A stretch of 64,000 nucleotides of DNA. It comes from Parapedobacter koreensis (lineage in GTDB: Bacteria > Bacteroidota > Bacteroidia > Sphingobacteriales > Sphingobacteriaceae). Where the stretch lies: positions 1 through 64,000 of the forward strand of contig NZ_FNZR01000006.1 in assembly GCF_900109365.1 (NCBI RefSeq). The letters run 5' to 3'. The notes under the pieces were generated by a model. The model did not search any database. It had not been told where the DNA came from and worked only from the letters and a program-made list of their open reading frames with translations. A program made the translations under genes and the position numbers. Below, piece by piece: positions 52,838 to 62,223 of the stretch. Numbering within the stretch: position 1 is the first letter of the stretch; each line of letters starts with the position of its first letter.

Positions 52838-52859
52838 GGTGTACGACGAGAAGTTGTAC

Positions 52860-52897
52860 AAAACCCTATTTTGGCTATGGCCAGAATAGGGTTTTTT
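52860..52897 (+). terminator. Terminator directly after the TPP riboswitch
   Basis: AAAACCCTATTTTGGC pairs with GCCAGAATAGGGTTTT (one G-T pair) with a 4-base loop, followed by a T-run. It ends the riboswitch transcript 12 bp before the gcvP stop. Read from the minus strand it also has a T-rich side (AAAACC before it) and may end gcvP as well. Confidence 0.88.
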
Positions 52898-52909
52898 GCA
52901 TTCAGCTTG

Positions 52910-55789
52910 TCAGGCCTCTACTTCCTCATAGGTGCTCAAAGGTGGGCAAGCGCATATAAGCATTCTATCGCCTTGCGAATCATTGACGCGCCCTACGGCA
53001 GGCCAAAACTTATGCTCGCGGACAAATGGGAGCGGGAAGGCTGCCTGCGACCGCGTATAGGGCCTGTCCCATTGATCTGCACTCACCATCGCTACGGTAT
53101 GAGGGGCACCCTTCAAGAGGTTGTTCGTTTTGTCTGATTGACCATTTTCAATGGCATCAATCTCATTGCGTATTGCGATAAGTGCATCGCAGAAGCGGTC
53201 CAATTCGGCTTTAGACTCCGATTCGGTAGGCTCTACCATTAGCGTACCTGCTACCGGGAACGACACCGTAGGAGCATGGAAGCCATAGTCCATGAGCCGT
53301 TTGGCGATATCACCTACTTCCACCCCTGCGGCTTTGAAGGAGCGGCAATCCAATATCAGTTCGTGTGCACAGCGGCCATTGGCTCCCGCGTATAATACGG
53401 GATAATGGTCTTCCAAACGAGCTTTGATGTAATTGGCATTGAGGATGGCATATTTCGTGGCGTTGGTAAGTCCATCACCTCCCATCATCGCGATGTAAGC
53501 ATGTGATATCAACAAGATAGAAGCCGATCCCCAGGGAGCGGCGGATATGGCATGGATGCCTTGTTCACCGCTTATGGCTACTACTGCGTGGTTGGGCAGG
53601 AAGGGTGCCAAGTGCTCGGCTACACCAATAGGGCCCATCCCGGGGCCTCCCCCGCCATGCGGGATGCAGAAAGTCTTATGCAAGTTGAGGTGGCATACGT
53701 CTGCGCCAATGAGGCCGGGGCTGGTCAATCCTACCTGTGCATTCATGTTGGCCCCGTCCATGTATACCTGTCCACCGTATTGGTGGATAATTGCGCATAT
53801 TTCAATGATGGGCTCTTCGAAAACACCGTGTGTAGACGGGTAGGTTACCATCAGTGCCGAAAGGTTGGCGGCATATTGCTCCGCCTTGGCACGAAGGTCG
53901 GCTACATCGATGTTGCCTCGTTCATCACACCGTACGACGACTACCTTCAAGCCAGCCATGCTAGCTGACGCCGGGTTGGTGCCGTGTGCGGATGATGGGA
54001 TGAGTACCACGTCACGGTGGGTATCCCCACGGCTCTCATGGTAAGCACGAATGACCATAAGCCCGGCGTATTCACCCTGTGCTCCCGAATTGGGCTGGAA
54101 ACTTACCTTGGCAAAGCCCGTAATCTCACAGAGCCACTGGTTGAGTTCGTTGATGACCTGCATGTAACCGCCGGTTTGGTCGGCGGGGGCAAAGGGGTGT
54201 AGGCCACCGAATGCAGACCAGGTAACGGGTACCATTTCCGTGGTGGCATTGAGCTTCATGGTGCATGAGCCCAGTGGAATCATGGAGTGGCAAAGTGAAA
54301 GGTCTTTGGCTTCCAATGATTTGATATAGCGAAGCATTTCATGCTCGGAGTGGTAGCTATTGAATACCGGATGGGTGAGGTATGCAGAGGTGCGGCGCAA
54401 GGCCACCGGTATGGCTGGAGCGATCGTGGAAGCTGGTCCCGCTAAATCTACGTCGTTGAGGGTTTTACCCTTCAGCTTGGCAAAGCTACGAACCAGCGTT
54501 TCGATGTCCTCGTAGGTGGTCGTTTCGTCGATGGAGATGCTGGCGATGGTATCTTGGTAAAGGAGGTTTACCTCGTTATTGAGCGCTTCGGCGTGCAGCG
54601 GGCCGGCGAGTTCGCCCAGTTCTATGCGCAAGGTGTCAAAATACGTTTCGTTCAATTGTACGTACCCCAGCTGTTGGAGCGCGCTATTCAATAGCCCGGC
54701 CAGGCCATGGATGCGCTCCGCGATTTGCTGTAGCCCTTTAGGGCCATGGTATGCGGCATAAAACCCGGCCATGATGGCTAAGAGTGCTTGCGCGGTACAG
54801 ATATTGGAAGACGCTTTGTCGCGACGGATATGCTGTTCGCGCGTTTGTAGCGCCATGCGAAGTGCATAGTCTCCGTTGGAGTCTACCGTTACGCCGATGA
54901 TCCGACCTGGGATGTTGCGTTTGTAGGCGTCCTTGGTGGCAAAATAAGCGGCATGTGGGCCACCAAACCCCATCGGGATGCCAAAGCGCTGTGTATTGCC
55001 TACAACGACATCGGCACCCCATTCACCTGGAGGAGTAAGGAGCACCAGGCTCATTAAGTCGGCCACGGCACAAATGGAAATATCCCGTGCGTGCAGGTGT
55101 TCGGCCAAGGCCGTGTAATCGGCTATCGTGCCATCGCCAGCAGGGTATTGTACGAGCACGCCGAAAATCGTATCGGCATCCGGAATGTCTTGGAGATTGC
55201 CCACGGAGAGTTCGATGCCGTAGGACAGCGCCCTTGTACGTAAGACATCGAGGGTTTGTGGAAAAATGTTTTCAGCGACGAAATAAGTCTGGGCAGCCTT
55301 GTTCTTCCGGAGCCCATATTGCATAAACATGGCCTCGGCTGCGGCAGTTGCCTCATCGAGCAGTGAGGCGTTTGCAATTTCCATCCCCGTAAGGTCAATG
55401 ACCATGGTCTGAAAATTCAATAAGGCCTGTAAGCGGCCTTGTGCAATTTCTGCCTGGTAAGGCGTGTACTGCGTGTACCAACCGGGGTTTTCAAACACAT
55501 TGCGTTGGATGACGCCGGGGAGGGTGACATCGTAGTATCCCTGTCCAATGTACGATTTAAAGACCTTATTCTTGTCGGCTATCGTCTTCATCCGACGCAG
55601 GTAGGCCGTTTCCGTCACTGCCGGAGGAAGCGCCAGCGGCTTCTTTGTCCGTATTTGTGCCGGTACGGTTTCATCAATCAATTGGTCAAGGCTTTGGACG
55701 CCAAGGGCGTCTAGCATGGCGGAAGTTTCATCAGCACTGGGGCCAATGTGCCGCTCTTCAAATTTTTCCTGAAAATATATCTTACTCAT
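52910..55789 (-). CDS. gcvP: Glycine dehydrogenase (decarboxylating), P protein
   Basis: 959 residues, a single-chain GcvP (both halves fused). [12 protein letters not shown] at the N-terminus, and the PLP-lysine motif [18 protein letters not shown] in the second half (about residue 700). It decarboxylates glycine and passes the aminomethyl group to GcvH (35700-36080). The start at 55789 ([14 protein letters not shown]) is preferred over 55858. No gcvT is in the window. Confidence 0.98.
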   Translation of the reverse strand: MSKIYFQEKFEERHIGPSADETSAMLDALGVQSLDQLIDETVPAQIRTKKPLALPPAVTETAYLRRMKTIADKNKVFKSYIGQGYYDVTLPGVIQRNVFENPGWYTQYTPYQAEIAQGRLQALLNFQTMVIDLTGMEIANASLLDEATAAAEAMFMQYGLRKNKAAQTYFVAENIFPQTLDVLRTRALSYGIELSVGNLQDIPDADTIFGVLVQYPAGDGTIADYTALAEHLHARDISICAVADLMSLVLLTPPGEWGADVVVGNTQRFGIPMGFGGPHAAYFATKDAYKRNIPGRIIGVTVDSNGDYALRMALQTREQHIRRDKASSNICTAQALLAIMAGFYAAYHGPKGLQQIAERIHGLAGLLNSALQQLGYVQLNETYFDTLRIELGELAGPLHAEALNNEVNLLYQDTIASISIDETTTYEDIETLVRSFAKLKGKTLNDVDLAGPASTIAPAIPVALRRTSAYLTHPVFNSYHSEHEMLRYIKSLEAKDLSLCHSMIPLGSCTMKLNATTEMVPVTWSAFGGLHPFAPADQTGGYMQVINELNQWLCEITGFAKVSFQPNSGAQGEYAGLMVIRAYHESRGDTHRDVVLIPSSAHGTNPASASMAGLKVVVVRCDERGNIDVADLRAKAEQYAANLSALMVTYPSTHGVFEEPIIEICAIIHQYGGQVYMDGANMNAQVGLTSPGLIGADVCHLNLHKTFCIPHGGGGPGMGPIGVAEHLAPFLPNHAVVAISGEQGIHAISAAPWGSASILLISHAYIAMMGGDGLTNATKYAILNANYIKARLEDHYPVLYAGANGRCAHELILDCRSFKAAGVEVGDIAKRLMDYGFHAPTVSFPVAGTLMVEPTESESKAELDRFCDALIAIRNEIDAIENGQSDKTNNLLKGAPHTVAMVSADQWDRPYTRSQAAFPLPFVREHKFWPAVGRVNDSQGDRMLICACPPLSTYEEVEA

Positions 55790-55884
55790 GGGTTGTTTCA
55801 CTACCTGGGTGCAGCCATGGTGCTTGCCAGCAAGCAGACGGTAGTTTTTCGGGGGCAAAGATACGGATTTTCAATGAGTAAAAA

Positions 55885-55916
55885 CAAAAAACCCATCGAT
55901 GTTGAAGTCGATGGGT
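55885..55916 (-). terminator. Rho-independent terminator of pdhC
   Basis: ACCCATCGA pairs with TCGATGGGT around an 8-base loop, followed on the minus strand by a T-run. It stands 25 bp after the pdhC stop and before the gcvP leader, so pdhA-pdhC and gcvP are separate transcripts. Confidence 0.85.
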
Positions 55917-55940
55917 CTACATTCATTTGTTGGCCTTAGT

Positions 55941-57602
55941 TTATGCCAATAGTCGGACGGGCTCTTCCAGCAAGGCCTTGAGTGTCTGCAGGAAGGCGGC
56001 ACCTGTAGCACCGTCTACTACACGGTGGTCACAGGTCAATGTCACTTTCATGATATTACCCGGTACGATTTGCCCATTTTTCACAACGGGCACTTGGTCA
56101 ATGCCACCGATAGCCAGGATGCAGGAATCCGGAGCGTTGATAATGGCCGTAAACTCATCGATACCGAACATGCCCAAGTTGGATACGGTAAAAGTGGATC
56201 CTTCCCAATCAGCAGGCTGCAATTTCTTTGCTTTTGCACGCTGGGCAAACTCTTTCACTTCAGCAGAAATATGTGAGAGCGATTTGCCGTCTGCAAACCG
56301 TACGACTGGCACCAGCAACCCTTCCTCTACGGCTACAGCCACGCCGACATTGACGTGCTCGTTATACCGTATTTTATCACCTTGCCAAGAAGCATTCACG
56401 TCAGGATGTTTTTTCAACGCAACGGCAGCAGCCTTGATAACGATATCATTAAATGATACCTTCACCGGAGCCACCTCGTTGACTTTTGCCCTTGCCTCGA
56501 TGGCACTATCCATGTTTATTTTGATGGTGAGGTAGAAGTGCGGAATGACAAACGTTTCGGAAAGTCGTCGGGAGATGGTTTTTCGCATCTGTGTGACGGG
56601 CTTTTCGGTATAACGCTCTTCGCCCACATATTGTGGAATGCTGATGGTAGCTGCTGGGGCTTGGGCAGCCGCTGCTTGGGTCGGTGCTGCTGCCTGCTTG
56701 GCCGATGGTGTAAACGATTCGACGTCTTTTTTGATGATCCGGCCTCCATCACCCGTACCTTTGACCTCGCCAAGGCTGATGCCCTTTTCTTTAGCGATCT
56801 GGCGGGCCAGAGGAGAGGCTTTCACACGCGAATCTGCTGATGCGTTTGCCGATCCTTCCGTGGTCACCGGTTGTTGAGCAGGTTTTGCCGCTGCTGCTTC
56901 AGGTGTTGTGGCTGCGGACTTCTCCGCTTTTGGAGATTTCCCGGATTGTTGCTTGAGCAGTGGCGTTACATCGGTGCCTTCTTTGCCTACGATGGCAATA
57001 ATGTCATTCACCTTGGCAGCTTTGCCTTTTTCTACACCGACGTATAATAGGGTTCCTTCGGCATAGGCTGTTACTTCCATTGTCGCTTTGTCTGTCTCTA
57101 CATCAGCGATGACGTCATCGCTTTTAATGGTGTCGCCCACTTTGAAATGCCATTCGGCGATCACGCCTTCTGTCATCGTGTCGCTTAGCAGCGGCATGGT
57201 AATGACCGTGGCACCTAAGGATTCAGCAGTTACTTCCTCGCCTTCCTCGCTCGCCTCTACGGGTGTCTCATCTGCCTTTTCTTCTTCAACGGCGGCATCG
57301 GTTTCTTTTTCTGCTTTTTCACCTTGAGTACCTTCGCCATTCAATAGCGCCTGATAGTCTTCCCCCTCTTCGCCCAACACAGCAATGACCGCATCTACGG
57401 GTACAGCTTCCCCTTCTTTCGGACCAATATATAATAATGTCCCTTCTTGGTACGATTCGAAGTCCATGGTCGCTTTATCGGTTTCCACTTCCGCTATCAA
57501 ATCGCCGGAACTGACTTTGTCGCCTACTTTTTTGTGCCATTTTGCGATGACCCCTTCCGTCATGGTATCGCTCATTTTTGGCATTTTTACTACTTCAGCC
57601 AT
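55941..57602 (-). CDS. pdhC: Dihydrolipoamide acetyltransferase (pyruvate dehydrogenase E2)
   Basis: 553 residues. Two lipoyl domains (about 1-78 and 130-208), each with its VETDKATM lysine (about residues 43 and 173), joined by Ala/Glu-rich linkers. The peripheral-subunit binding domain is at about 258-295 (VKASPLARQIAKEKG and GEVKGTGDGGRIIKKDV). The catalytic core (about 335-553) has the TCDHRVVDGATGA active-site motif. It makes acetyl-CoA from the acetyl group delivered by PdhAB. It follows pdhA by about 50 bp. Confidence 0.98.
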   Translation of the reverse strand: MAEVVKMPKMSDTMTEGVIAKWHKKVGDKVSSGDLIAEVETDKATMDFESYQEGTLLYIGPKEGEAVPVDAVIAVLGEEGEDYQALLNGEGTQGEKAEKETDAAVEEEKADETPVEASEEGEEVTAESLGATVITMPLLSDTMTEGVIAEWHFKVGDTIKSDDVIADVETDKATMEVTAYAEGTLLYVGVEKGKAAKVNDIIAIVGKEGTDVTPLLKQQSGKSPKAEKSAATTPEAAAAKPAQQPVTTEGSANASADSRVKASPLARQIAKEKGISLGEVKGTGDGGRIIKKDVESFTPSAKQAAAPTQAAAAQAPAATISIPQYVGEERYTEKPVTQMRKTISRRLSETFVIPHFYLTIKINMDSAIEARAKVNEVAPVKVSFNDIVIKAAAVALKKHPDVNASWQGDKIRYNEHVNVGVAVAVEEGLLVPVVRFADGKSLSHISAEVKEFAQRAKAKKLQPADWEGSTFTVSNLGMFGIDEFTAIINAPDSCILAIGGIDQVPVVKNGQIVPGNIMKVTLTCDHRVVDGATGAAFLQTLKALLEEPVRLLA

Positions 57603-57655
57603 GTTATATTGCGGTTAATCCTTTACTTAAACGTTACTTAGCTACTTCTGAAATC

Positions 57656-58651
57656 TCAATCTAAAATAAAAGGGTAATCGTTCTGTACGTACACATCTTT
57701 GTACAGTTCCTCAACCTCAGGATAGGGGGATTCTTCAGCGAATTTGACACATTCATCAATGGTCTTTTTCACGCCGGCTTCCACCTCTGCAAACCAGTCC
57801 TCATCGGCATATTTCTTTTCAACGATGGCGGCCTTTGTGGTGATGAGCGGGTCGCGCCCTTTGTATTCTTCCAATTCTTCTTTGGTACGATACTTGGCCG
57901 GATCAGACATGGAATGGCCTTTATAGCGGTAGGTGCGCATTTCCAAAAAGGTAGGGCCTTCACCGCTGCGTGCACGTTGGACAGCTTCATCCATGGCATT
58001 ATGTACAGCGATGACATCCATGCCGTCTACCGGTGCACTGGGCATGTCGAAGCCGAGGCCCATTTTATAGATATCGATCATGTTGGTGGTCCGCGCTACG
58101 GATGTGCCCATTGCATAGCCGTTGTTTTCGCAGACGAATATCACGGGCAGTTTCCACAACATAGCCATATTTAGGGCTTCATTGAACGCTCCTTGTCGCA
58201 CAGCACCATCGCCCATGTAACAGATGCAGACATTATCTGTGCCGTTATATTTCTCGGCAAACGCAATGCCAGCACCAAGGGGGATTTGGCCGCCGACGAT
58301 GCCGTGTCCACCCATAAATTTATGCTCCTTGCTAAAAAAGTGCATAGATCCCCCCTTACCTTTGGAGCACCCCGTCGCCTTACCGTAAAGCTCGGCCATC
58401 GCTTCGTTGGCTGATACGCCCTTGGCAATGGCATGCGCATGGTCGCGATAAGCAGTGATCATCGAATCTTCCGGACGCAGTACCGACATGGCTCCCGCTA
58501 CAACAGCTTCTTGGCCGATATAAAGATGACAGAATCCCCTAATCTTTTGCTGCCCGTACAATTGTCCGGCCTTCTCTTCAAATTTACGCATGAGCAGCAT
58601 AGACTTATACCACTCCAAGTAAGTCTCTTTCGTTATAGGTGTCGAACTCAT
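57656..58651 (-). CDS. pdhA: Pyruvate dehydrogenase E1 component, alpha subunit
   Basis: 331 residues. Thiamine-diphosphate motif MGDGAVRQGAFNEALNMA (ending in NN in ENNGYAMGTS), preceded by GGSMHFFSKEHKFMGGHGIVGG. The phosphorylation-loop-like GHSMSDPAKYRT is also present. It forms the E1 heterotetramer with PdhB, encoded 11 kb away. It heads the pdhA-pdhC operon. Confidence 0.98.
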   Translation of the reverse strand: MSSTPITKETYLEWYKSMLLMRKFEEKAGQLYGQQKIRGFCHLYIGQEAVVAGAMSVLRPEDSMITAYRDHAHAIAKGVSANEAMAELYGKATGCSKGKGGSMHFFSKEHKFMGGHGIVGGQIPLGAGIAFAEKYNGTDNVCICYMGDGAVRQGAFNEALNMAMLWKLPVIFVCENNGYAMGTSVARTTNMIDIYKMGLGFDMPSAPVDGMDVIAVHNAMDEAVQRARSGEGPTFLEMRTYRYKGHSMSDPAKYRTKEELEEYKGRDPLITTKAAIVEKKYADEDWFAEVEAGVKKTIDECVKFAEESPYPEVEELYKDVYVQNDYPFILD

Positions 58652-58845
58652 TTCAAAGTTTTAAATAGCAAATTTTTGGAAGGCAAACTTAGATAAAATT
58701 GTTGTTATATGCAATTTACAGAAACCGCATATCTCATAAATATGTAAGTATTTAGATGAGATTGACCTTTTTCCGAAGGTTGGTTCTTGATATTCGTTAC
58801 AATTTATTTTAACTTTATTTGTTTTTTGATTTTGACAGACCACAA

Positions 58846-60579
58846 ATGAATTATCACAAACACTTGTTAAGCGCGAAGCGCTTTACTGCCTTAGCTGTGA
58901 CTTTACTGTTTTTTTCTGCATTCGCTGCGGTCAACGATGATTTGTTTCTCATCAGTAAGAACCTGGATATTTTTTCTGCAGTATATCGGCAAATCAGCCT
59001 CAACTATGTGGACGAAACCGATCCCAATACGTTGATAAAGACAGCGGTAGATGCCATGCTGGGCGATCTTGATCCGTATACGGAATATGTGCAGGAAACC
59101 GATATTGAAGATTATCGGCTGAAATATGTGGATACACGATACGGGGGTATAGGAGCTGCCATTTTAGTGCGGGGCGGACATATTTATATCTCAGAGCTAT
59201 ACGCCGGGCAGCCAGCCGACCAAGCGGGTATACAGACCGGTGACGAATTGGTAAGCATTAATGGTGTACTGCTTAAAGGTAAAACCACAGCTGAAGTGAG
59301 CCATTTGTTGAGGGGGGCAGAGCATAGCAACATCCGGCTTCAGATACGGAAACCCGGGCAAGACAAACCCGAGGAACTCGCCATTACCCGTAGCGTCATA
59401 CGGCAACCGAATGTAAGTCATATCGCCTTGTTGGATGGAGGGATTGGTTATATCAAACTGGATAAATTCCTCGAACAATCGGCTAATGAAGTGGAAAAGG
59501 CATTGCACGGATTGCAGCAAAAGGGAAAAATGAATGGGCTGATTATCGATTTACGCAACAACGGCGGCGGCATCTTACAGGAGGCTGTTAAGATAGTCAA
59601 TCTGTTTGTGCCTGAAGGGGAGCTTGTGGTGAGCCAAAAAGGAAAGAACGCTTCTAAAACGTACAGCTATCGGACCATGGCCAAACCTGTAGCATCAGAA
59701 ATTCCGTTGACGGTGCTTGTCAACGGCTATTCTGCTTCTGCAGCAGAGATTGTCGCCGGTGCATTGCAAGACTTGGACAGGGCGGTGATCGTGGGCGAAC
59801 GGAGCTTTGGAAAGGGGCTAGTGCAGCAAACCTTCAATCTTCCTTATAACAATTTGGTGAAAGTCACTGTCGCGAAATACTATACCCCATCGGGAAGATG
59901 TATACAGGCGGTAGACTTTATCCATCGCGATAGTAATGGCGATTATACCCGGGTATCCGATTCGTTGATTAATGCTTTTTATACGAAAAAAGGAAGGGTG
60001 GTATACGACGGGAGTGGTATTTATCCCGATATTACGGTGGAGAAAATACCTTATAATGCTATTACGCAAACGTTGCTGAGCCGTTATTTAATTTTTGATT
60101 ATGCAACGGCATTTAAGCAACAGCATCCACAAATACCCAATGCAAGCACGTATACAGTGAATGACGCCCAGTATAAAGATTTCATTCAATTTCTGGAAGG
60201 TAAAGACTATGATTATTTTACCGAAATCGAGGCACTGCTACAACAGCTGAAGATAAAGGCAGAAGTGGAAAAGAAGCCCGAAGAAATCCTTAATGAGTTA
60301 GCTTCACTGGCGCGTAAGGTGTATGTTGGCAAACAGCATGATCTGACCAACTATCAGGAAGAAATTAAGGAAGCATTGGGCAGCGAAATCGTTTCTCGGT
60401 ATTACTATAAAGATGGGCGGACGACATTTTCATTGAAGTACGATGCCCAATTGCAGCGTGCCCGTTCCTTATTGATAGCGCCCACCAATGAGTATTACAG
60501 TATTCTCGCCGGTGAAGGGGAATACAAGACAATAGGAGGCCCTGAAACGCTTTTAGCCGTAGCGGAAATTAACCAATAA
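58846..60579 (+). CDS. S41 family C-terminal processing peptidase
   Basis: 577 residues. A membrane-anchor or signal segment (about 14-38, ALAVTLLFFSAFAAV) precedes an N-terminal helical region. A PDZ domain (about 95-180: RYGGIGAAILVRGGHIYIS, QPADQAGIQTGDELVSING) is followed by the protease fold. The catalytic Ser is in NGYSASAAEIVAGAL and the Lys in RSFGKGLVQQTF. The C-terminal tail is longer than in E. coli Prc. It is a Tsp/CtpA-type periplasmic protease. The ATG at 58846 gives a better signal than 58819. Confidence 0.95.
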   Translation: MNYHKHLLSAKRFTALAVTLLFFSAFAAVNDDLFLISKNLDIFSAVYRQISLNYVDETDPNTLIKTAVDAMLGDLDPYTEYVQETDIEDYRLKYVDTRYGGIGAAILVRGGHIYISELYAGQPADQAGIQTGDELVSINGVLLKGKTTAEVSHLLRGAEHSNIRLQIRKPGQDKPEELAITRSVIRQPNVSHIALLDGGIGYIKLDKFLEQSANEVEKALHGLQQKGKMNGLIIDLRNNGGGILQEAVKIVNLFVPEGELVVSQKGKNASKTYSYRTMAKPVASEIPLTVLVNGYSASAAEIVAGALQDLDRAVIVGERSFGKGLVQQTFNLPYNNLVKVTVAKYYTPSGRCIQAVDFIHRDSNGDYTRVSDSLINAFYTKKGRVVYDGSGIYPDITVEKIPYNAITQTLLSRYLIFDYATAFKQQHPQIPNASTYTVNDAQYKDFIQFLEGKDYDYFTEIEALLQQLKIKAEVEKKPEEILNELASLARKVYVGKQHDLTNYQEEIKEALGSEIVSRYYYKDGRTTFSLKYDAQLQRARSLLIAPTNEYYSILAGEGEYKTIGGPETLLAVAEINQ

Positions 60580-60595
60580 AAAGATCTCTCCGCAT

Positions 60596-61975
60596 TTACT
60601 CGCCGATAGCATAATACTGGAACCCTAAATCCGGGAGCCTGTTTGCGGCGAGCAGTTTCCTTCCGTCGAAGAGGAAAGCGGGCTTCATCATGCCTTCCTT
60701 GATGCGTGGCCAGTCATAGGCTTTGAACTCGTCCCATTCGGTGAGCACGGCGACGGCGTGTGCGCTTCCGGTGGCTTCGTAGGGGTCGTTTACCACGGCC
60801 ACCAGCCTGCGGTTTTCTTCCGGGCTTCGGGTGCCGAGGTAGTCCAGGTCGGCATAGACCTGCCCGGCGGACACCTTGGGGTCATAGACCACGATGCGGG
60901 CTTCCTCGCTGAGCAGGGCATCGGCCACGTAGATGGCGGCCGACTCGCGGGTATCGTTGGTGTCCTTCTTGAAGGCCCATCCCAGGAAGGCGATTTTCTT
61001 TCCGGAGACGGTGTTGTACATGGTCTGCACGATGTTGTCGGCGAATCGGCGCTTCTGGTGGTCGTTCATGGCGATGACCTGTTCCCAGTAGTGTGCCACC
61101 TCGTGCAGGCCATAGCTGCGCGCGATGTAGACCAGGTTGAGGATGTCCTTCTGGAAGCAGGAGCCGCCGAATCCGACGGAGGCCCTGAGGAACTTGCCGC
61201 CGATGCGGCTGTCGGTTCCGATGGCGCGTGCCACCTCGTCCACGTTTGCACCGGTGCGTTCGCAGAGCTCGGAGATGGCGTTGATGGACGACACGCGCTG
61301 GGCGAGGAAGGCGTTCGCGGTGAGCTTGGAAAGCTCGGAGGACCAGAGGTTGGTGGTGAGGATGCGCTCGCGGGGCACCCAGGAGGCATAGACGTCCACC
61401 AGCGCCTGCACGGCTTCGGGGTTTTCCCCGCCGATGAGCACGCGGTCGGGGTCATGGAGGTCCTGGATTGCGGTTCCCTCGGCGAGGAATTCGGGGTTGG
61501 AGAGGATATGGAAGCTGACGCCGTTTCCGGTGTTGTGCAGGATGCTCTTGAGGGCCTCGGCGGTGCGGACGGGGAGCGTTGATTTCTCCACGATAATCTT
61601 GTCGGAGTTGGCGGCGGCGGCAATCTGGCGTGCGCAGAGCTCGATGTACTTGAGGTCGGCGGCCATGCCCTTTCCCTTGCCGTAGGTCTTGGTGGGGGTG
61701 TTCACGGAGATGAAGACCATGTCGGCCTCGGCGATGGCGCCGTCCACGTCGGTGGAGAAGAAGAGGTTCCTTCCGCGTGCCTCGGTGACGACCTCGGCCA
61801 GCCCGGGTTCGTATACGGGCAGCCTGGCGGGGTCGGGGTCGTTCCAGGCGGCGATGCGTTTTTCGTTGATGTCTACGATGGTGACGGTGATGTGCGGGCA
61901 TTTCTGGGCGATGACGGACATGGTGGGGCCACCGACGTATCCCGCACCGATACAGCAGATTTTAGAAATCTTCAT
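60596..61975 (-). CDS. ugd: UDP-glucose 6-dehydrogenase, eukaryote-like type
   Basis: 459 residues. NAD-binding motif [17 protein letters not shown], then [49 protein letters not shown] and the catalytic Cys in [18 protein letters not shown]. The long insert and wording are like animal and plant UGDH rather than the short bacterial Ugd. It oxidises UDP-glucose to UDP-glucuronate for polysaccharides. Codon use is clearly richer in G/C-ending codons than in all neighbours, and a long antisense frame results, suggesting transfer or strong codon selection. A minus-strand promoter lies at 62017-62049. Confidence 0.95.
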   Translation of the reverse strand: MKISKICCIGAGYVGGPTMSVIAQKCPHITVTIVDINEKRIAAWNDPDPARLPVYEPGLAEVVTEARGRNLFFSTDVDGAIAEADMVFISVNTPTKTYGKGKGMAADLKYIELCARQIAAAANSDKIIVEKSTLPVRTAEALKSILHNTGNGVSFHILSNPEFLAEGTAIQDLHDPDRVLIGGENPEAVQALVDVYASWVPRERILTTNLWSSELSKLTANAFLAQRVSSINAISELCERTGANVDEVARAIGTDSRIGGKFLRASVGFGGSCFQKDILNLVYIARSYGLHEVAHYWEQVIAMNDHQKRRFADNIVQTMYNTVSGKKIAFLGWAFKKDTNDTRESAAIYVADALLSEEARIVVYDPKVSAGQVYADLDYLGTRSPEENRRLVAVVNDPYEATGSAHAVAVLTEWDEFKAYDWPRIKEGMMKPAFLFDGRKLLAANRLPDLGFQYYAIGE

Positions 61976-62016
61976 TCGTAATTAAAAAATAAGATGATGA
62001 ACGCAAATTTGTGGAG

Positions 62017-62049
62017 CAAATGTAATGAAACCATCATGATTTTGCAAAA
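62017..62049 (-). promoter_or_regulatory. Putative promoter of ugd
   Basis: On the minus strand TTTTG is followed after a 20-base spacer by TACATTTG (62017-62024), close to the Bacteroidota TTTG-N19-TAnnTTTG pattern. It gives a leader of about 35 nt before the ATG. Confidence 0.5.
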
Positions 62050-62223
62050 GCTCACAGCAATGGATAAATCATGATAGCTTCATTGCCTTTAAAAAACAAC
62101 TTATGCTAATGAAAATAATCATTTTTGAGGCAAAGTTTTGTAAGCGTTCATTTGGAAAATCGCAATATCTTCTTGTTACTTCTCCCTTATTCCTTAATTT
62201 TACCTTGCCAAAACAGATAGTGT

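Noticed and set aside
52871-53137. Plus-strand 88-codon frame after the TPP riboswitch, as its target
   Set aside because: It starts inside the terminator hairpin and is otherwise antisense to gcvP; no resemblance to a thiamine gene.
60758-61582. Long plus-strand frame of 274 codons opposite ugd
   Set aside because: It is antisense to a clear UGDH gene; Gly/Val/Asp-rich low-information product of the G/C-ending codons.
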